Shown here piece by piece: positions 1-10,064 of a DNA stretch of 64,000 nt. The position numbers were made by a program, and so were the translations under genes. Below the pieces are notes generated by a model. The model saw nothing but the letters and a program-made list of their open reading frames with translations. It ran no database searches and was not told the origin of the DNA. Origin of the DNA: Amorphoplanes digitatis (lineage in GTDB: Bacteria > Actinomycetota > Actinomycetes > Mycobacteriales > Micromonosporaceae); NCBI RefSeq assembly GCF_014205335.1, contig NZ_JACHNH010000001.1, positions 3,590,501 through 3,654,500 on the forward strand, written 5' to 3'. Positions within the stretch are counted from its first letter, which is position 1. Each line of letters opens with the position of its first letter.

Positions 1-984
1 GACCAGGACGACGCTGGTGATGGCGACGACCGCGCCGAGCGCGAGGATCGAGGCCGCCCAGCTCATGCCGGCGCCCTGGTCGAGGGCCGCGGCCAGCGGC
101 GCGTCGCTCCCCGCGAGCTGCTCCGGGGTGGCGATACCGATCGCGCCGACCGCGGTCAGCACGTAGAAGACCGTGCAGATGGCCAGCGAGCCGATGATCG
201 CCAGCGGCAGGTCCTTGGCCGGGTTGCGGGCCTCCTCGCTGCCGGTGGAGACCGCGTCGAAGCCGATGTAGGCGAAGAAGATGATCGCGGCGGCCGAGGT
301 GACCCCGTCGACACCGGACGGCGCGAACGGGTGGAAGTTGCCGGTGCCGAAGTTGAAGAGCGCCACGACGATGAAGAACAGCAGCACCGTCAGCTTGACC
401 CCGACCATTACCAGGTTGACCCGGGCGCTCTCGGTGACGCCCCGCACCAGCAGCAGCGTGATGGCCAGGACGATGAAGACGGCGGGCAGGTTCAAGACGC
501 CACCGTCCTCGGGTGACTTGGAGATGGCGTCCGGCAGGGCAACCCCGAACGCGGCGTCGAGGAACGCGTTGAGGTTGCCGCCCCAGCCGACCGCGATCGC
601 GGCCACCGAGACGCCGTACTCGAGGATCAGGTCCCAGCCGATGATCCAGGCGACGATCTCGCCGAGCGTGGCGTAGGTGTAGGTGTACGCGCTGCCGGAG
701 ACCGGGATGGACGAGGCCAGTTCGGCGTAGGAAAGTGCGGAGAACGTGCAGGCGACCGCGGCCAGCACAAAGGAGAGGATGACCGCGGGGCCGGCCACCG
801 AGGCGCCCTCGCCGATCACCACGAAGATGCCGGTGCCGATGATCGCGCCGACGCCCATGGCGGTCAGGTGGGTGGCGCTGACGGCCTTCCTGAGCCCGTG
901 GCCCTCCTCGGTGGTCTCGGAGATCAGCGACCGTACGTCGCGGATCGCGAAGATTCCCGGGCGTGGGTTCGAACCATTCACCAT
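1..984 (-). CDS. APC-family amino acid permease (cationic amino acid transporter type), C-terminus outside window
   Basis: Reading leftward from an ATG at 984 gives 328 residues open to the window edge. A roughly 35-residue cytoplasmic N-terminus is followed by the APC first-helix signature with GVGAIIGTGIFV, then repeated hydrophobic helices, and further on the conserved FFAYIGFDAVSTGSEEARNP loop typical of CAT/YfnA-type transporters. The family imports or exchanges amino acids across the cytoplasmic membrane by cation coupling. Substrate cannot be told from sequence. The last helices and the stop lie beyond base 1. The gene is divergent from the STAS gene on the right. Family identification is secure; exact start is likely because no other ATG precedes the conserved region. 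Confidence 0.9.
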   Translation of the reverse strand, partial: MVNGSNPRPGIFAIRDVRSLISETTEEGHGLRKAVSATHLTAMGVGAIIGTGIFVVIGEGASVAGPAVILSFVLAAVACTFSALSYAELASSIPVSGSAYTYTYATLGEIVAWIIGWDLILEYGVSVAAIAVGWGGNLNAFLDAAFGVALPDAISKSPEDGGVLNLPAVFIVLAITLLLVRGVTESARVNLVMVGVKLTVLLFFIVVALFNFGTGNFHPFAPSGVDGVTSAAAIIFFAYIGFDAVSTGSEEARNPAKDLPLAIIGSLAICTVFYVLTAVGAIGIATPEQLAGSDAPLAAALDQGAGMSWAASILALGAVVAITSVVLV

Positions 985-1219
985 GCTGAGACCATCCTCC
1001 ACATGCGTCGGCTGCGCGCCTCCCACCAGCGGATCCGCCGGATGCTGCCTACTTTCCCGCAGTGGTCTCTGTTGATGCCGTCGATGCGTGATTTTCTCGT
1101 GACGCTCTGAGGCGGACGTGGTGTCCGCCCTGGTCACGGAAACAGCGGGCAGCCTGCGGGGGCACCGGAGGGCGTTGTACCGTGGGCCGACGGGCTACCG
1201 TGTTCGGAGGTCGGGGTAC

Positions 1220-1570
1220 ATGGGCGAGGCCGTGATGACCACACGGCGCCAGGCGGACGGCGCGATCGTGGTCGAGATCCGCGGCTCCCTCGACGCGGCG
1301 ACTGTGGACGCGCTGCGCAGGGCGGTGCTCGGCACCCTGCAGGCGGAGCGCCCGGTGATGATGATCGTCGATCTTACCTTCGTCACCTTCATGGACTCGA
1401 TGGGCGTCGGCGCTCTGGTGGCCGGCTACAACGCCGCCCGCGACACCGGCACCCGGTTCCTGCTGCGCAACCCGAGCGACTTCGTGCACCGGCAACTGCG
1501 GATCACCGGCCTGGCCGAGATGTTCGGCCTGCCGCCCGGTTCCTCCCGCCCGCAGACATACACTCCATAG
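1220..1570 (+). CDS. STAS-domain anti-anti-sigma factor-like protein
   Basis: A 116-residue protein that is almost entirely one STAS domain. It has the beta-strand IVVEIRGSLDAATVDALR, the strand VMMIVDLTFVTFMDS with the serine that partner-switching kinases phosphorylate in this family, and the helix MGVGALVAGYNAAR. Such proteins bind anti-sigma kinases and release a sigma factor when unphosphorylated. I start at ATG 1220 because GGAGG lies at 1206-1210, 9 nt upstream; the frame is open further upstream but without a better site. No kinase or sigma partner is adjacent. The short tail after the STAS fold is unlike a second domain. A second STAS protein is at 17735-18079. Confidence 0.8.
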   Translation: MGEAVMTTRRQADGAIVVEIRGSLDAATVDALRRAVLGTLQAERPVMMIVDLTFVTFMDSMGVGALVAGYNAARDTGTRFLLRNPSDFVHRQLRITGLAEMFGLPPGSSRPQTYTP

Positions 1571-1599
1571 CCCCGTGGGCGACCGGGCCCTGCGCCGGT

Positions 1600-1612
1600 T
1601 ATGGTGCCGTCA
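1600..1612 (+). promoter_or_regulatory. -10 element for a leaderless transcript of the esterase operon
   Basis: TATGGT at 1600-1605 lies 6 nt before the ATG at 1612, which has no Shine-Dalgarno sequence. This spacing puts transcription initiation on or next to the start codon. It is a pattern match only. Confidence 0.4.
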
Positions 1613-2637
1613 TGGAACCGGCGGTCGGGGCGTGGTGCGGGAACGCCGAGATCTGCTTCCGGCTCCATGATCACGAGCACCGGCTCAAGTCCGTACGGCT
1701 GAGATCCGGGGCCGCGAGCGGCGAGTTCAGCTACGACGCCGAGCGGCGCAGCTGGGAGCTGCGGCTGCCCCGCCCGCCCGTGCGGCGCGTCGAGTACCAC
1801 CTGGAGCTCGGCCATCCGGACGGCTCCAACGAGATCGTCTGCGACCCCGACAACCCGCGCCGCAGCGGCGAGTCCTCCGTGCTCTGGTGCCCCGACTACC
1901 GCGAGCCCGACTGGCTGCACCTGCCGCAGGCCGCCGGCCGGTGGCGGGAGGTCTACCTGCCGCTGCCGGCCGTCCGCGGCGAGATGATCGCCCGGATCTG
2001 GTCGCCGGACACCCGCACCGATCGGGTCCTGGTCGCGCACGACGGACCCGACTTCCTCCGGTACGGCGAGATCGGCCGTTACACCGGCGCCATGATCGGT
2101 GCGGGGCGGGTGCCGCCGTACCACCTCGTGCTGCTGCCGCCCGGCGAGCGCTTCGAGTGGTACTCGGCCAGTCCGGCGTACGCCAAGGCGCTGGCGCGCG
2201 ACGTCCTGCCGAAGCTGGCCGCCGAGCTCGGCACCGACCGGCCCGTGGTCGGCGCCGGCGCCAGCCTCGGCGCCCTGGCCATGCTGCACGCGCAGCGCCG
2301 CCATCCGGAGCGCTTCGCCGCGCTGTTCCTGCAATCGGGCAGCTTCTTCCAGCCGCGCTTCGACCGGCAGGAGTCCGGGTTCCGGCGCTACCTGCGCATC
2401 GTCCGGTTCACCGGACGGGTCCGGCGCGACGCGGCCTTCGACGCCGGCGTACCGGCGGCGCTCACCTGTGGTGCGGTCGAGGAGAACCTGGCGAACAATC
2501 GCGACATGGCCGCGGTACTGGGCCGGCAGGGCTACACCGTCAGCTTCAGCGAGGTTCCCGACGCGCACAACTGGACCGGGTGGCGCGACGCCCTCGATCC
2601 GGACCTGACCAGGTTGCTCCAGAAGGTGTTCATCTAG
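1612..2637 (+). CDS. Alpha/beta-hydrolase-fold esterase (enterochelin esterase-like)
   Basis: A 341-residue cytoplasmic protein with no signal peptide. Residues 1-100 resemble the N-terminal beta-sandwich of ferric enterobactin esterases. The C-terminal half is an esterase-D-type hydrolase with nucleophile elbow GASLG (Ser218) and a late histidine in DAHNW (His319). The family hydrolyses ester bonds of siderophores or related small molecules. The next gene, an ATP-grasp protein, starts 12 nt downstream and a P450 overlaps that, so the three are probably one operon. No siderophore genes are near, so a ferric-siderophore substrate is not implied. The start has a -10-like TATGGT just upstream rather than a ribosome site. 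Confidence 0.75.
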   Translation: MEPAVGAWCGNAEICFRLHDHEHRLKSVRLRSGAASGEFSYDAERRSWELRLPRPPVRRVEYHLELGHPDGSNEIVCDPDNPRRSGESSVLWCPDYREPDWLHLPQAAGRWREVYLPLPAVRGEMIARIWSPDTRTDRVLVAHDGPDFLRYGEIGRYTGAMIGAGRVPPYHLVLLPPGERFEWYSASPAYAKALARDVLPKLAAELGTDRPVVGAGASLGALAMLHAQRRHPERFAALFLQSGSFFQPRFDRQESGFRRYLRIVRFTGRVRRDAAFDAGVPAALTCGAVEENLANNRDMAAVLGRQGYTVSFSEVPDAHNWTGWRDALDPDLTRLLQKVFI

Positions 2638-2649
2638 CGGGAGGCGCCA

Positions 2650-3885
2650 ATGGCCGACGTCGAGCACACCATCGGACTGCTGCTGGGCACCGAGGACGAC
2701 TGGCCACGGGCGTACGAGGCGATGCTGCGCCGGATCGGCGCGGTCACCGACGACCAGGGCCGCACGCACGTCACCCGCAGCGTGCGGGTCACCATCGAGC
2801 CGTTCAACCTGCGCGACTCGCCGCGCCACGACCTGGTCATCGACCGGCTCGCCTACTGGTACTACCACCCGCGCGAGTGGCTCAAGAAGATCGCGCTGAT
2901 GGACGACGTGTACCTGCTGAACAGCCCGTTCACGTTCCAGGCCATGGAGAAGCACGCCGCGTACTGCGCGATGATGCGGCTCGGGCTCAAGGTGCCGGAG
3001 ACGGTGCTGGTGCCGTTCAAGAACCCCCTGGACAACTCCCGGTACGCGTACACGTCGGGGCGCTACAACCAGCCGTTCGACCTCGAGGCGCTGGCCGAGT
3101 CCGTTGGCTATCCGATGTACATGAAGCCGTACGACGGCGGCGCCTGGGTCGGCGTCTCCCGGATCCGCGACGTCGGCGAGCTGCACGCGGCCTACGACGC
3201 GTCCGGTGAGCGGCTCATGCACCTGCAGGCGGCCATCGAGGACTACGACGTCTTCGCCCGGTCGCTGACCATCGGCCCCGAGACCATGGTGATGAAGTTC
3301 CGCCCCGAACTGCCCATGCACGAGCGGTACGCGGTGGAGCACGACTTCCTCACCCCGGCGGTCGGCGACGAGGTGGTGGCCATCTCCCGGGTGGTCAACG
3401 CGTTCTTCCGGTGGGAGTTCAACAGCTGCGAGACGCTGATCCGCGGCACCGACGTGCACCCCATCGACTACGCGAACGCCTGCCCCGACGTGGCGGTGAC
3501 CTCGCTGCACTACTACTTCCCGTGGGCGATGTCGGCGCTGCTGCGCTGGACCGTCTACTGCGTGGTCACCGGCCGCAAGCCCAGGTTGGACACCGACACC
3601 TCCCGGTACTTCGCGATCGCCGACGACCCGTCGCTGTCGTACGCCGAGAAGCTGGACGGCTACCGCCGGCTCGCCGACGACTACTTCGAGATCGACCGCT
3701 ACCAGGAGTTCTGCGCCAAGCACCTCGGGCACGTCGACGACGTGGTCGCCGACTGGATCGGCTCGGAGGAGTTCCGCTTGCTACTGGGCAGTACCGTCCG
3801 GGAGATGTACCCGCCGCATGAGCACGAGCGCTTCCTCGGCCACTTCAACGGGCTGATCGACGCCTGGCTTCGCGACCATGGCTGA
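2650..3885 (+). CDS. ATP-grasp domain protein
   Basis: A 411-residue soluble protein preceded by GGGAGG with good spacing to ATG 2650. The middle carries an ATP-grasp core: the segment around residues 155-175 (YPMYMKPYDGGAWVGVSRI) supplies the nucleotide-binding lysine and glycine-rich loop, MVMKFRP is the second grasp strand, and WEFNSCETLIRGTDVHPIDYANA holds acidic and Asn residues expected for Mg-ATP. ATP-grasp enzymes join a carboxylate to an amine or thiol through an acyl-phosphate. The substrate is unknown. Tight linkage to an esterase (12 nt upstream) and a P450 (8-bp overlap downstream) suggests a small-molecule tailoring pathway. It is not close to D-Ala ligase, RimK or PurT in the flanking regions I can recognise. 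Confidence 0.7.
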   Translation: MADVEHTIGLLLGTEDDWPRAYEAMLRRIGAVTDDQGRTHVTRSVRVTIEPFNLRDSPRHDLVIDRLAYWYYHPREWLKKIALMDDVYLLNSPFTFQAMEKHAAYCAMMRLGLKVPETVLVPFKNPLDNSRYAYTSGRYNQPFDLEALAESVGYPMYMKPYDGGAWVGVSRIRDVGELHAAYDASGERLMHLQAAIEDYDVFARSLTIGPETMVMKFRPELPMHERYAVEHDFLTPAVGDEVVAISRVVNAFFRWEFNSCETLIRGTDVHPIDYANACPDVAVTSLHYYFPWAMSALLRWTVYCVVTGRKPRLDTDTSRYFAIADDPSLSYAEKLDGYRRLADDYFEIDRYQEFCAKHLGHVDDVVADWIGSEEFRLLLGSTVREMYPPHEHERFLGHFNGLIDAWLRDHG

Positions 3886-5149
3886 CCTCGGACGCGCGGT
3901 CAGGTTCTCCGCCGGGCTGTACGCGCGCCGGCTCGACTTCCTCTACCACGGCTACGTGCGCCGCGACCCGATGGCGCTGCTGCACCTGCGGCCCGGCCGC
4001 GACGACCCGTACGCGATCTACCGCGGCATGCCCCGCTTCGGACCGACCCGCCTCGGCAACTGGGCGACGACAAGCCACCGGATCTGCAGCGCCGTGCTGC
4101 GCGACCGGCGCTTCGGCGTGAGCGCCGCCAACCTGGACCCGTCGGCACCGCCGTCGGTCGCCGACTCGTTCGACATGTCGTTCCTCGACCGGGATCCGCC
4201 CGACCACACCCGGCTGCGCCGGCTGGCGCAGCCCGCGTTCAGCCCGAAACAGATGGCCGGTTACCGGCCGCGGATCGAGCGCACCGTCGACGACCTGCTC
4301 GACGCCGCGCTCGCGGCGCGGGAGTTCGACCTCGTACCGGCGCTCGCCGCGCCGCTGCCGATCGGGGTCATCACCGACCTGCTCGGCGTACCGGATGCCG
4401 ACGCCGAGCGGTTCTCCCGTTACGGCACGATCATCGGCGGCGCGCTCGACGGCGTCCGCTCGCCGGCGCACGCGGCCCGGCTGAGATCGGCGAACCGGGC
4501 GCTGCGGGAGATCTTCGAGGAGCTGTTCGTGCTGCGCCGCCGCGAGCCCGCGGACGACCTGATCAGCCGGATCGTGGCGGCGGAGGGCGAACAGATCCAG
4601 CCGCGCGAGATGGTGCCGATGTGCAACCTGTTGCTGGTCGCGGGCTTCGAGACGACGGTCAACCTGATCGGCAACGCGGTGAACGCGCTGCTCGACCACC
4701 CGGAGCAGTGGGCGGCGCTGGTCGCGGATCCGGCCGGGCTGGCGCCGGCCGCGGTCGAGGAGACGCTGCGGTACGACCCGCCGGTGCAGCGTACGGCCCG
4801 CTGCGCGCTCACGGACCTCGACCTGGAGGGCCACCGCGTACGCCGGGGCCAGTTCGTGGTGACGCTGATCGGCGCCGCGAACCGCGACCCCGAGGCGTTC
4901 GCCGACCCGGGCACGTTCGACATCGGGCGTGCGCCGGGCGCCGATCACCTGGCCTTCTCCAGCGGCATCCACTACTGCATCGGGCAGCCCCTCGCGCGGC
5001 TCGAGGCGACGGTCGCCCTGCAGAAGCTGGCGGAGCGGATGCCGGACCTGCGCCGGGCCGGCGTGCTGCGGCGCCGCGCCTCCAGCATCGTGCGCGGCCC
5101 GATCCGCTTCCCGGTGCGCACCGGTGACCGGAGCCTGTCCGTGGTCTGA
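3878..5149 (+). CDS. Cytochrome P450
   Basis: A 423-residue soluble bacterial P450. The I-helix has LLVAGFETT (oxygen-activating A/G-x-E-T-T), the K-helix has EETLRYDPP with the ExxR pair, and the heme loop is FSSGIHYCIGQPLARLE with the cysteine thiolate ligand. The enzyme inserts oxygen into an unknown substrate and needs ferredoxin and reductase, which are not encoded nearby. Its ATG lies inside the end of the ATP-grasp gene (8-bp overlap), so the two are very probably co-translated. No redox partner, halogenase, NRPS or PKS gene is in the window, so a full natural-product cluster is not supported. Confidence 0.95.
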   Translation: MADLGRAVRFSAGLYARRLDFLYHGYVRRDPMALLHLRPGRDDPYAIYRGMPRFGPTRLGNWATTSHRICSAVLRDRRFGVSAANLDPSAPPSVADSFDMSFLDRDPPDHTRLRRLAQPAFSPKQMAGYRPRIERTVDDLLDAALAAREFDLVPALAAPLPIGVITDLLGVPDADAERFSRYGTIIGGALDGVRSPAHAARLRSANRALREIFEELFVLRRREPADDLISRIVAAEGEQIQPREMVPMCNLLLVAGFETTVNLIGNAVNALLDHPEQWAALVADPAGLAPAAVEETLRYDPPVQRTARCALTDLDLEGHRVRRGQFVVTLIGAANRDPEAFADPGTFDIGRAPGADHLAFSSGIHYCIGQPLARLEATVALQKLAERMPDLRRAGVLRRRASSIVRGPIRFPVRTGDRSLSVV

Positions 5150-5167
5150 AGTGTCGGTGCCCGGGCC

Positions 5168-5181
5168 TAGAGTTCAGGGCG
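5168..5181 (+). promoter_or_regulatory. -10 element for leaderless DUF5990 gene
   Basis: TAGAGT at 5168-5173 stands 7 nt before GTG 5181, with no ribosome-binding site between. This placement supports both the chosen GTG start and a leaderless mRNA. Confidence 0.4.
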
Positions 5182-5624
5182 TGCACATCCGGATCGAGGG
5201 CAGCGACCTGCCCGGGCAGCGCCCCGGCGAGCAGGCCGACGCGCTGCGCCGCGGCAACGTGCACGTCGGCGTGCAACGGGGGAGCGAGGTGATCGGACGG
5301 GTCCCGGCCGGCGCCGCCGGCGCCACCTGGGACGTCGAGGTGACCAGCCGCGAGGTCGACGGCCTGCTCGACGTCGGCGGGCCATACGTGCACGGCCGGC
5401 CCGGCGCCCGCTTCCTCTACCTCAGCTGGGGCGCCGTCGACGGCGAGACGTTCGCGATGTTCCGGCGGGCCAAGCTGCTCTTCGGCGACATACCCACACC
5501 GATGCTGCGCGGTGCGCACGACGGCGCCGGGCCGCTCGTCGGCCGGCTCGGCCTCACCGACGACCGGGGCGGGCCGCGCTGCGCCCGGGTCCGGCCGCCG
5601 GACATCGTCTGGCGGCTCACGTGA
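5181..5624 (+). CDS. DUF5990 family protein
   Basis: A 147-residue protein beginning VHIRIEGSDLPG, the characteristic opening of DUF5990 proteins, followed by a small beta-rich fold and ending DIVWRLT. Function of the family is not known. I chose GTG 5181 because it matches where relatives begin and a -10-like TAGAGT sits 7 nt upstream; an in-frame GTG at 5151 would add ten residues. Its stop overlaps the GTG start of the SNF2 helicase gene by 4 bp (GTGA), so it heads a transcription unit with the SNF2 and SWIM genes. A link to the helicase is suggested only by this coupling. Confidence 0.7.
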   Translation: MHIRIEGSDLPGQRPGEQADALRRGNVHVGVQRGSEVIGRVPAGAAGATWDVEVTSREVDGLLDVGGPYVHGRPGARFLYLSWGAVDGETFAMFRRAKLLFGDIPTPMLRGAHDGAGPLVGRLGLTDDRGGPRCARVRPPDIVWRLT

Positions 5625-8584
5625 CGGTGGTGGCGCACGGCCTCATCGCGCGCGACGGCACCCTGGCCGTCTGGGCCGAGACCGACGAGACCCCCGCGGC
5701 CGCCCCGGCCGCCCGCGGCGGTGCGCACGCCCGGGCGCTCGCGCTGCCCGGCGGTGACCGCGCGGCGACGCTGATGCTGCCCTCCACCTCGGCCGGGCCG
5801 CTGCCGTCCCCGCAGCTTGGGCTCCCGCCGCGCCGCGGCCGGCCCCGGCTGCGCCCCTGGCGGGTGCCCGCCACCACCGTCGCGTTCGTCACCGACGACC
5901 TCGCGGACGACTACGGCGCGCGCACCGCGCCGTCGCTGGCCTACCTCGCCGAGGTCTGCGCCTTCGCGGCCGACCTCGTCGCCCGCGGCCGGGTGCTGCC
6001 CGCCGTGCACGCCGCGGGCACCCGGCCCCGGGCCGTGTGGCGGCCCGTGCTGACCGGCACCGACGCGGCCCGCCACGCCGACCTGCTGCGCCGCATGCCG
6101 CCCGCCTGCCGTGCCGAGCGCGCCCGGCCCGGCGACGTCGGCGGGCTGCCGGCCGCCGACGTCCTGCACGCCGCGCTGCACCGGCTCGTCGACGGCCTGG
6201 TCCGCACCCGGCTCGCCGAGGCCGGCGTCGAACTCGGCGGCGCCGCCTGGCTCGCCGCCCTGTCCGCGGAGCCCGAGTTCGACCCACCGCCCGCCGGCGA
6301 GCTGGACACCCTCGCCGACGCCCTGGACGCCTGGCACGCCGAGGCCACCCGCGGCGCCGCCGTGCGCGTCTGCTTCCGGCTCACCTTCCTGCCCGAGCTC
6401 GAGCCCGACGAGCCCGACGCCACCGGCGTGCCCGAGCCGGCCGCCGACGGCGACGCGTGGCTGCTCGAGTTCCTGCTGCAACCGGTCGACGAGCCCAGCC
6501 TGCTGGTCACTGCCGCCGACGTGTGGCGCGACCGCAGCGCACCGCTGCGGCGCTGGACCCACCATCCGCAGGAGCGGCTCATCGCCGGGCTCGGCCGGGC
6601 GGCCCGGCTCTTCGGCGACCTCGACGCGGCCCTGCGCACCGCCCGCCCCGCCGAGCTGGTCCTGGACACCGAGGGCGCCTACCGCTTCCTGAGCCACGCG
6701 ACCCTGCTCGAGCAGGCCGGCTACGGCGTCCTGCTGCCGGCCTGGTGGCGCGAGCCGCAGCGCCTCGGCCTGTCCCTGGAGGTCCGCGGCCGCGAGGAGG
6801 TCGCGCCGGTGCTGCGCGACGAGGCGGCCGACCTGGCGAGCATCGTCGGCTACAACTGGGGCCTCGCGCTGGGCGGCCGCGCCCTGACCGAGGCCGAGCT
6901 GGCCGAGCTGGCGCGGGCGAAGGTGCCGCTGGTGCGGCTCCGCGGCCGGTGGGTCTACCTCGACGCGGGCCGCCTGCGCGCCGGGCTCGAGTTCCTGCGG
7001 CGCGGCGGCGGCACCATGACCGCCGGGGACGCGCTGCGGATGATCCGGCTGCTGCCGCCCGAGGAGCTGCCGCTGCCGGTGACGGCCGTCGACGGCAAGG
7101 GCTGGCTCGCCGACCTGCTCGCCGGGCGCCTCGGCGAGCGGCTCGAGCTGCTCGACGCGCCCGGTGGCCTGGTCGGGGAGCTGCGGCCGTACCAGCGAAG
7201 GGGTTTCTCCTGGCTGGCCTTCCTCGACGACCTCGGCGTCGGCGCCTGCCTGGCCGACGACATGGGCCTGGGCAAGACCGTCCAGCTGCTCGCGCTGCTC
7301 CTGCACCGCAACAGCGGGCCCACCCTGCTGATCTGCCCGCTGTCGGTGCTGGGCAACTGGGTGCGCGAGGCGGCCCGGTTCGCGCCCGACCTGCGGGTGC
7401 GCGTCCTGCACGGCAGCGACCGCCCCGACCCCACCCACCTGCTCGACGGCGCCGACGTGCTGCTGACCACCTATGCGACGGCCACCCGCGACGTCGACGC
7501 GCTGGCCGCCGTGCCCTGGGACCGGGTCGTCCTCGACGAGGCGCAGCACATCAAGAACGGCGCGAGCGCCGCCGCCCGGGCCGTGCGTCGCCTCGACGCC
7601 CGGCACCGCGTCGCCCTCACCGGCACCCCGGTCGAGAACCGCCTGGCCGAGCTCTGGTCCATCCTGGACTTCCTCAACCCCGGCCTGCTCGGCAGCGCCC
7701 ACTCGTTCCGCGCCCGCTACGCGGTGCCCATCGAGCGCTACGCGGACGAGGACGCCGCCGCCCGCCTGCGCCGCGCCACCCGCCCGTTCATGCTGCGCCG
7801 GGTCAAGGCCGACCCCGCGGTGATCGACGACCTGCCCGACAAGCGGCACACCCGGCACCTGTGCGGCCTCACCGTCGAGCAGGCCACCCTCTACCAGGCC
7901 GTGCTCAACGAGATGACCGACCGGCTCACCGACGAGACCGAGATCCGCCGCAAAGGCATCGTGCTGTCCGCGATGACCAAGCTCAAACAGGTCTGCAACC
8001 ACCCGGCCCAGCTGCTCGGCGACGGCTCGCCGCTGCCCGGCCGCTCCGGCAAGCTCGAACGCCTGGAGCAGATCCTCGACGCCGCGCTCGCCGACGGCGA
8101 GAGCGTGCTGTGCTTCACCCAGTTCGCCCGCTTCGGCGCCATGCTGGTGCCGCACCTCGCGGCCCGCTTCGGCGTCGAGGTCCGCTACCTGCACGGCGGC
8201 ACCCCGCGCCGGGCGCGCGACGAGATGGTCGCCGCGTTCCAGGCCGACCGCCGGCCGGGCATCTTCGTGCTGTCGCTCAAGGCCGGCGGCACCGGCCTCA
8301 ACCTGACCGCCGCCAACCACGTCGTGCACGTCGACCGCTGGTGGAACCCGGCGACCGAGACCCAGGCGACCGACCGGGCGTTCCGCATCGGCCAGGACCG
8401 CGACGTCCAGGTGCACACCCTCGTCTGCCTCGGCACCCTCGAGGAACGCATCGACCGCCTGATCACGGACAAGGGCGTACTGGCGGAACGCGTCGTCGGC
8501 AACGGCGAGGGCTGGCTGACCGCCCTGAGCACCGACGACCTGCGCGCCCTGCTGGCCCTGGAACCGGAGGCCGTAGTTGACTGA
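5621..8584 (+). CDS. SNF2-family DEAD/DEAH-like helicase (HepA type)
   Basis: A 987-residue protein with about 470 residues of bacterial SNF2-specific N-terminal region followed by a two-lobed Swi2/Snf2 ATPase. Motif I is DDMGLGKTV near residue 546, motif II is DEAQH near residue 639, motif III is LTGTPVEN, and the C-terminal lobe has LSLKAGGTGLNL and the arginine-finger segment DRAFRIGQDRDV. These enzymes translocate on duplex DNA or remodel nucleoprotein; bacterial HepA relatives recycle RNA polymerase. All motifs look intact. It starts at GTG overlapping DUF5990 (GTGA) and ends 8 bp inside the SWIM gene. Helicase plus SWIM zinc-finger pairing is a recurrent bacterial arrangement, suggesting that they form a complex. 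Confidence 0.92.
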   Translation: MTVVAHGLIARDGTLAVWAETDETPAAAPAARGGAHARALALPGGDRAATLMLPSTSAGPLPSPQLGLPPRRGRPRLRPWRVPATTVAFVTDDLADDYGARTAPSLAYLAEVCAFAADLVARGRVLPAVHAAGTRPRAVWRPVLTGTDAARHADLLRRMPPACRAERARPGDVGGLPAADVLHAALHRLVDGLVRTRLAEAGVELGGAAWLAALSAEPEFDPPPAGELDTLADALDAWHAEATRGAAVRVCFRLTFLPELEPDEPDATGVPEPAADGDAWLLEFLLQPVDEPSLLVTAADVWRDRSAPLRRWTHHPQERLIAGLGRAARLFGDLDAALRTARPAELVLDTEGAYRFLSHATLLEQAGYGVLLPAWWREPQRLGLSLEVRGREEVAPVLRDEAADLASIVGYNWGLALGGRALTEAELAELARAKVPLVRLRGRWVYLDAGRLRAGLEFLRRGGGTMTAGDALRMIRLLPPEELPLPVTAVDGKGWLADLLAGRLGERLELLDAPGGLVGELRPYQRRGFSWLAFLDDLGVGACLADDMGLGKTVQLLALLLHRNSGPTLLICPLSVLGNWVREAARFAPDLRVRVLHGSDRPDPTHLLDGADVLLTTYATATRDVDALAAVPWDRVVLDEAQHIKNGASAAARAVRRLDARHRVALTGTPVENRLAELWSILDFLNPGLLGSAHSFRARYAVPIERYADEDAAARLRRATRPFMLRRVKADPAVIDDLPDKRHTRHLCGLTVEQATLYQAVLNEMTDRLTDETEIRRKGIVLSAMTKLKQVCNHPAQLLGDGSPLPGRSGKLERLEQILDAALADGESVLCFTQFARFGAMLVPHLAARFGVEVRYLHGGTPRRARDEMVAAFQADRRPGIFVLSLKAGGTGLNLTAANHVVHVDRWWNPATETQATDRAFRIGQDRDVQVHTLVCLGTLEERIDRLITDKGVLAERVVGNGEGWLTALSTDDLRALLALEPEAVVD

Positions 8585-9285
8585 CAGACTCTCGGCCCCG
8601 TTCATCGCCATGTTCGAATCCCTGCGCATGGCACCGACCTTCGCCCGCGGCCGCCGCGACGCCCGGGCCGGCCACGTGCGCCACCTGACCATCTCCGGCA
8701 GCCTGGTGACGGCCCAGGTCAGGGGCCCGGACGACCCGACGGCGTTCCGCTCCCGCATCGCGGTCCGCGCGTTCGGCGCCGCCGAATGGTCCCGCGTCGA
8801 GGACGACCTGGCGGCCCAGGCCCGCTACGCGGCCGACCTGCTGGCGGGCCGCATGCCGGCGGACATCGAGCAGGTGTTCGCCCGGGCCGGGTTGACACTG
8901 CTGCCGCTGTCACTGGACGAGGTGGCACTGGACTGCACCTGCGAACGCTGGCCGATGCCCTGCGCCCACCTCGCCGCAACCTGCTACGCCCTGGCCACCT
9001 CCTTCGAGACAGACCCGTTCGGCGCCTTCGCCTGGCGCGGCCGCTCCCGCGACGAACTACTGACCCGCCTCAGCCAACTCCGCGGCGCCACAGCACACGC
9101 CCCACCACCACCCTCGCGACAACCCCCGGACGACGACCTCGGCGACCTCACCACCTTCTGGGGCAACCCACCCACCACCCACCCAGCCACCGCCCCGATC
9201 CCGGCGACCGCAGGAGCTGCCGCTGGCTCTGTCGCCGAGGCGGCGAGCGTGGGAGCTGTTGGTGGGCCGGGCGTCGGGGGTGCTG

Positions 9286-9850
<565 letters not shown>

Positions 9851-9881
9851 GATACCTAGGCAAAGTCTGGCCATGAGTCGC

Positions 9882-10064
9882 GGTTCTCGATCATCCCGGC
9901 AGGTCCGAGCGGTTCTGTCGATCGTCTCGGCGGGGCTGGGTGGTTCTGTCGATCGTCTCGGCGGGGCTGGGTGGTTCTGTCGATCGTTCCGGCGGGGCTG
10001 GGCGGGTCTCTCGATCCTCCCGGCAGGTCCGGGGGTCTCTCGATCCTCGCGGCAATGCCAGAGC
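9882..10064 (+). repeat. 31-bp minisatellite, about six units
   Basis: Consensus begins GGTTCTGTCGATCGTCTCGG and continues with CGGGGCTGGGT. Units start at about 9882, 9911, 9942, 9973, 10004 and 10034; the second and third are identical and the outer units diverge. The array is intergenic, units abut directly with no spacers, and 31 bp is not a multiple of three, so it is neither CRISPR nor conserved coding repeat. No gene is seen from 10065 to 10240. Confidence 0.85.

Noticed and set aside
1426..3732. Minus-strand open frame of about 770 codons opposite the esterase and ATP-grasp genes.
   Set aside because: Shadow of two well-supported genes; low-complexity V/R/H/Q composition.
5417..8758. 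Very long open frame on the minus strand opposite the SNF2 gene (over 1000 codons).
   Set aside because: It is antisense to a helicase with intact motifs; the composition is typical of a GC-rich shadow frame and no family can be seen.
9882..10064. Possible CRISPR array.
   Set aside because: Units abut with no spacers, vary at the ends, and no cas gene is in the window.
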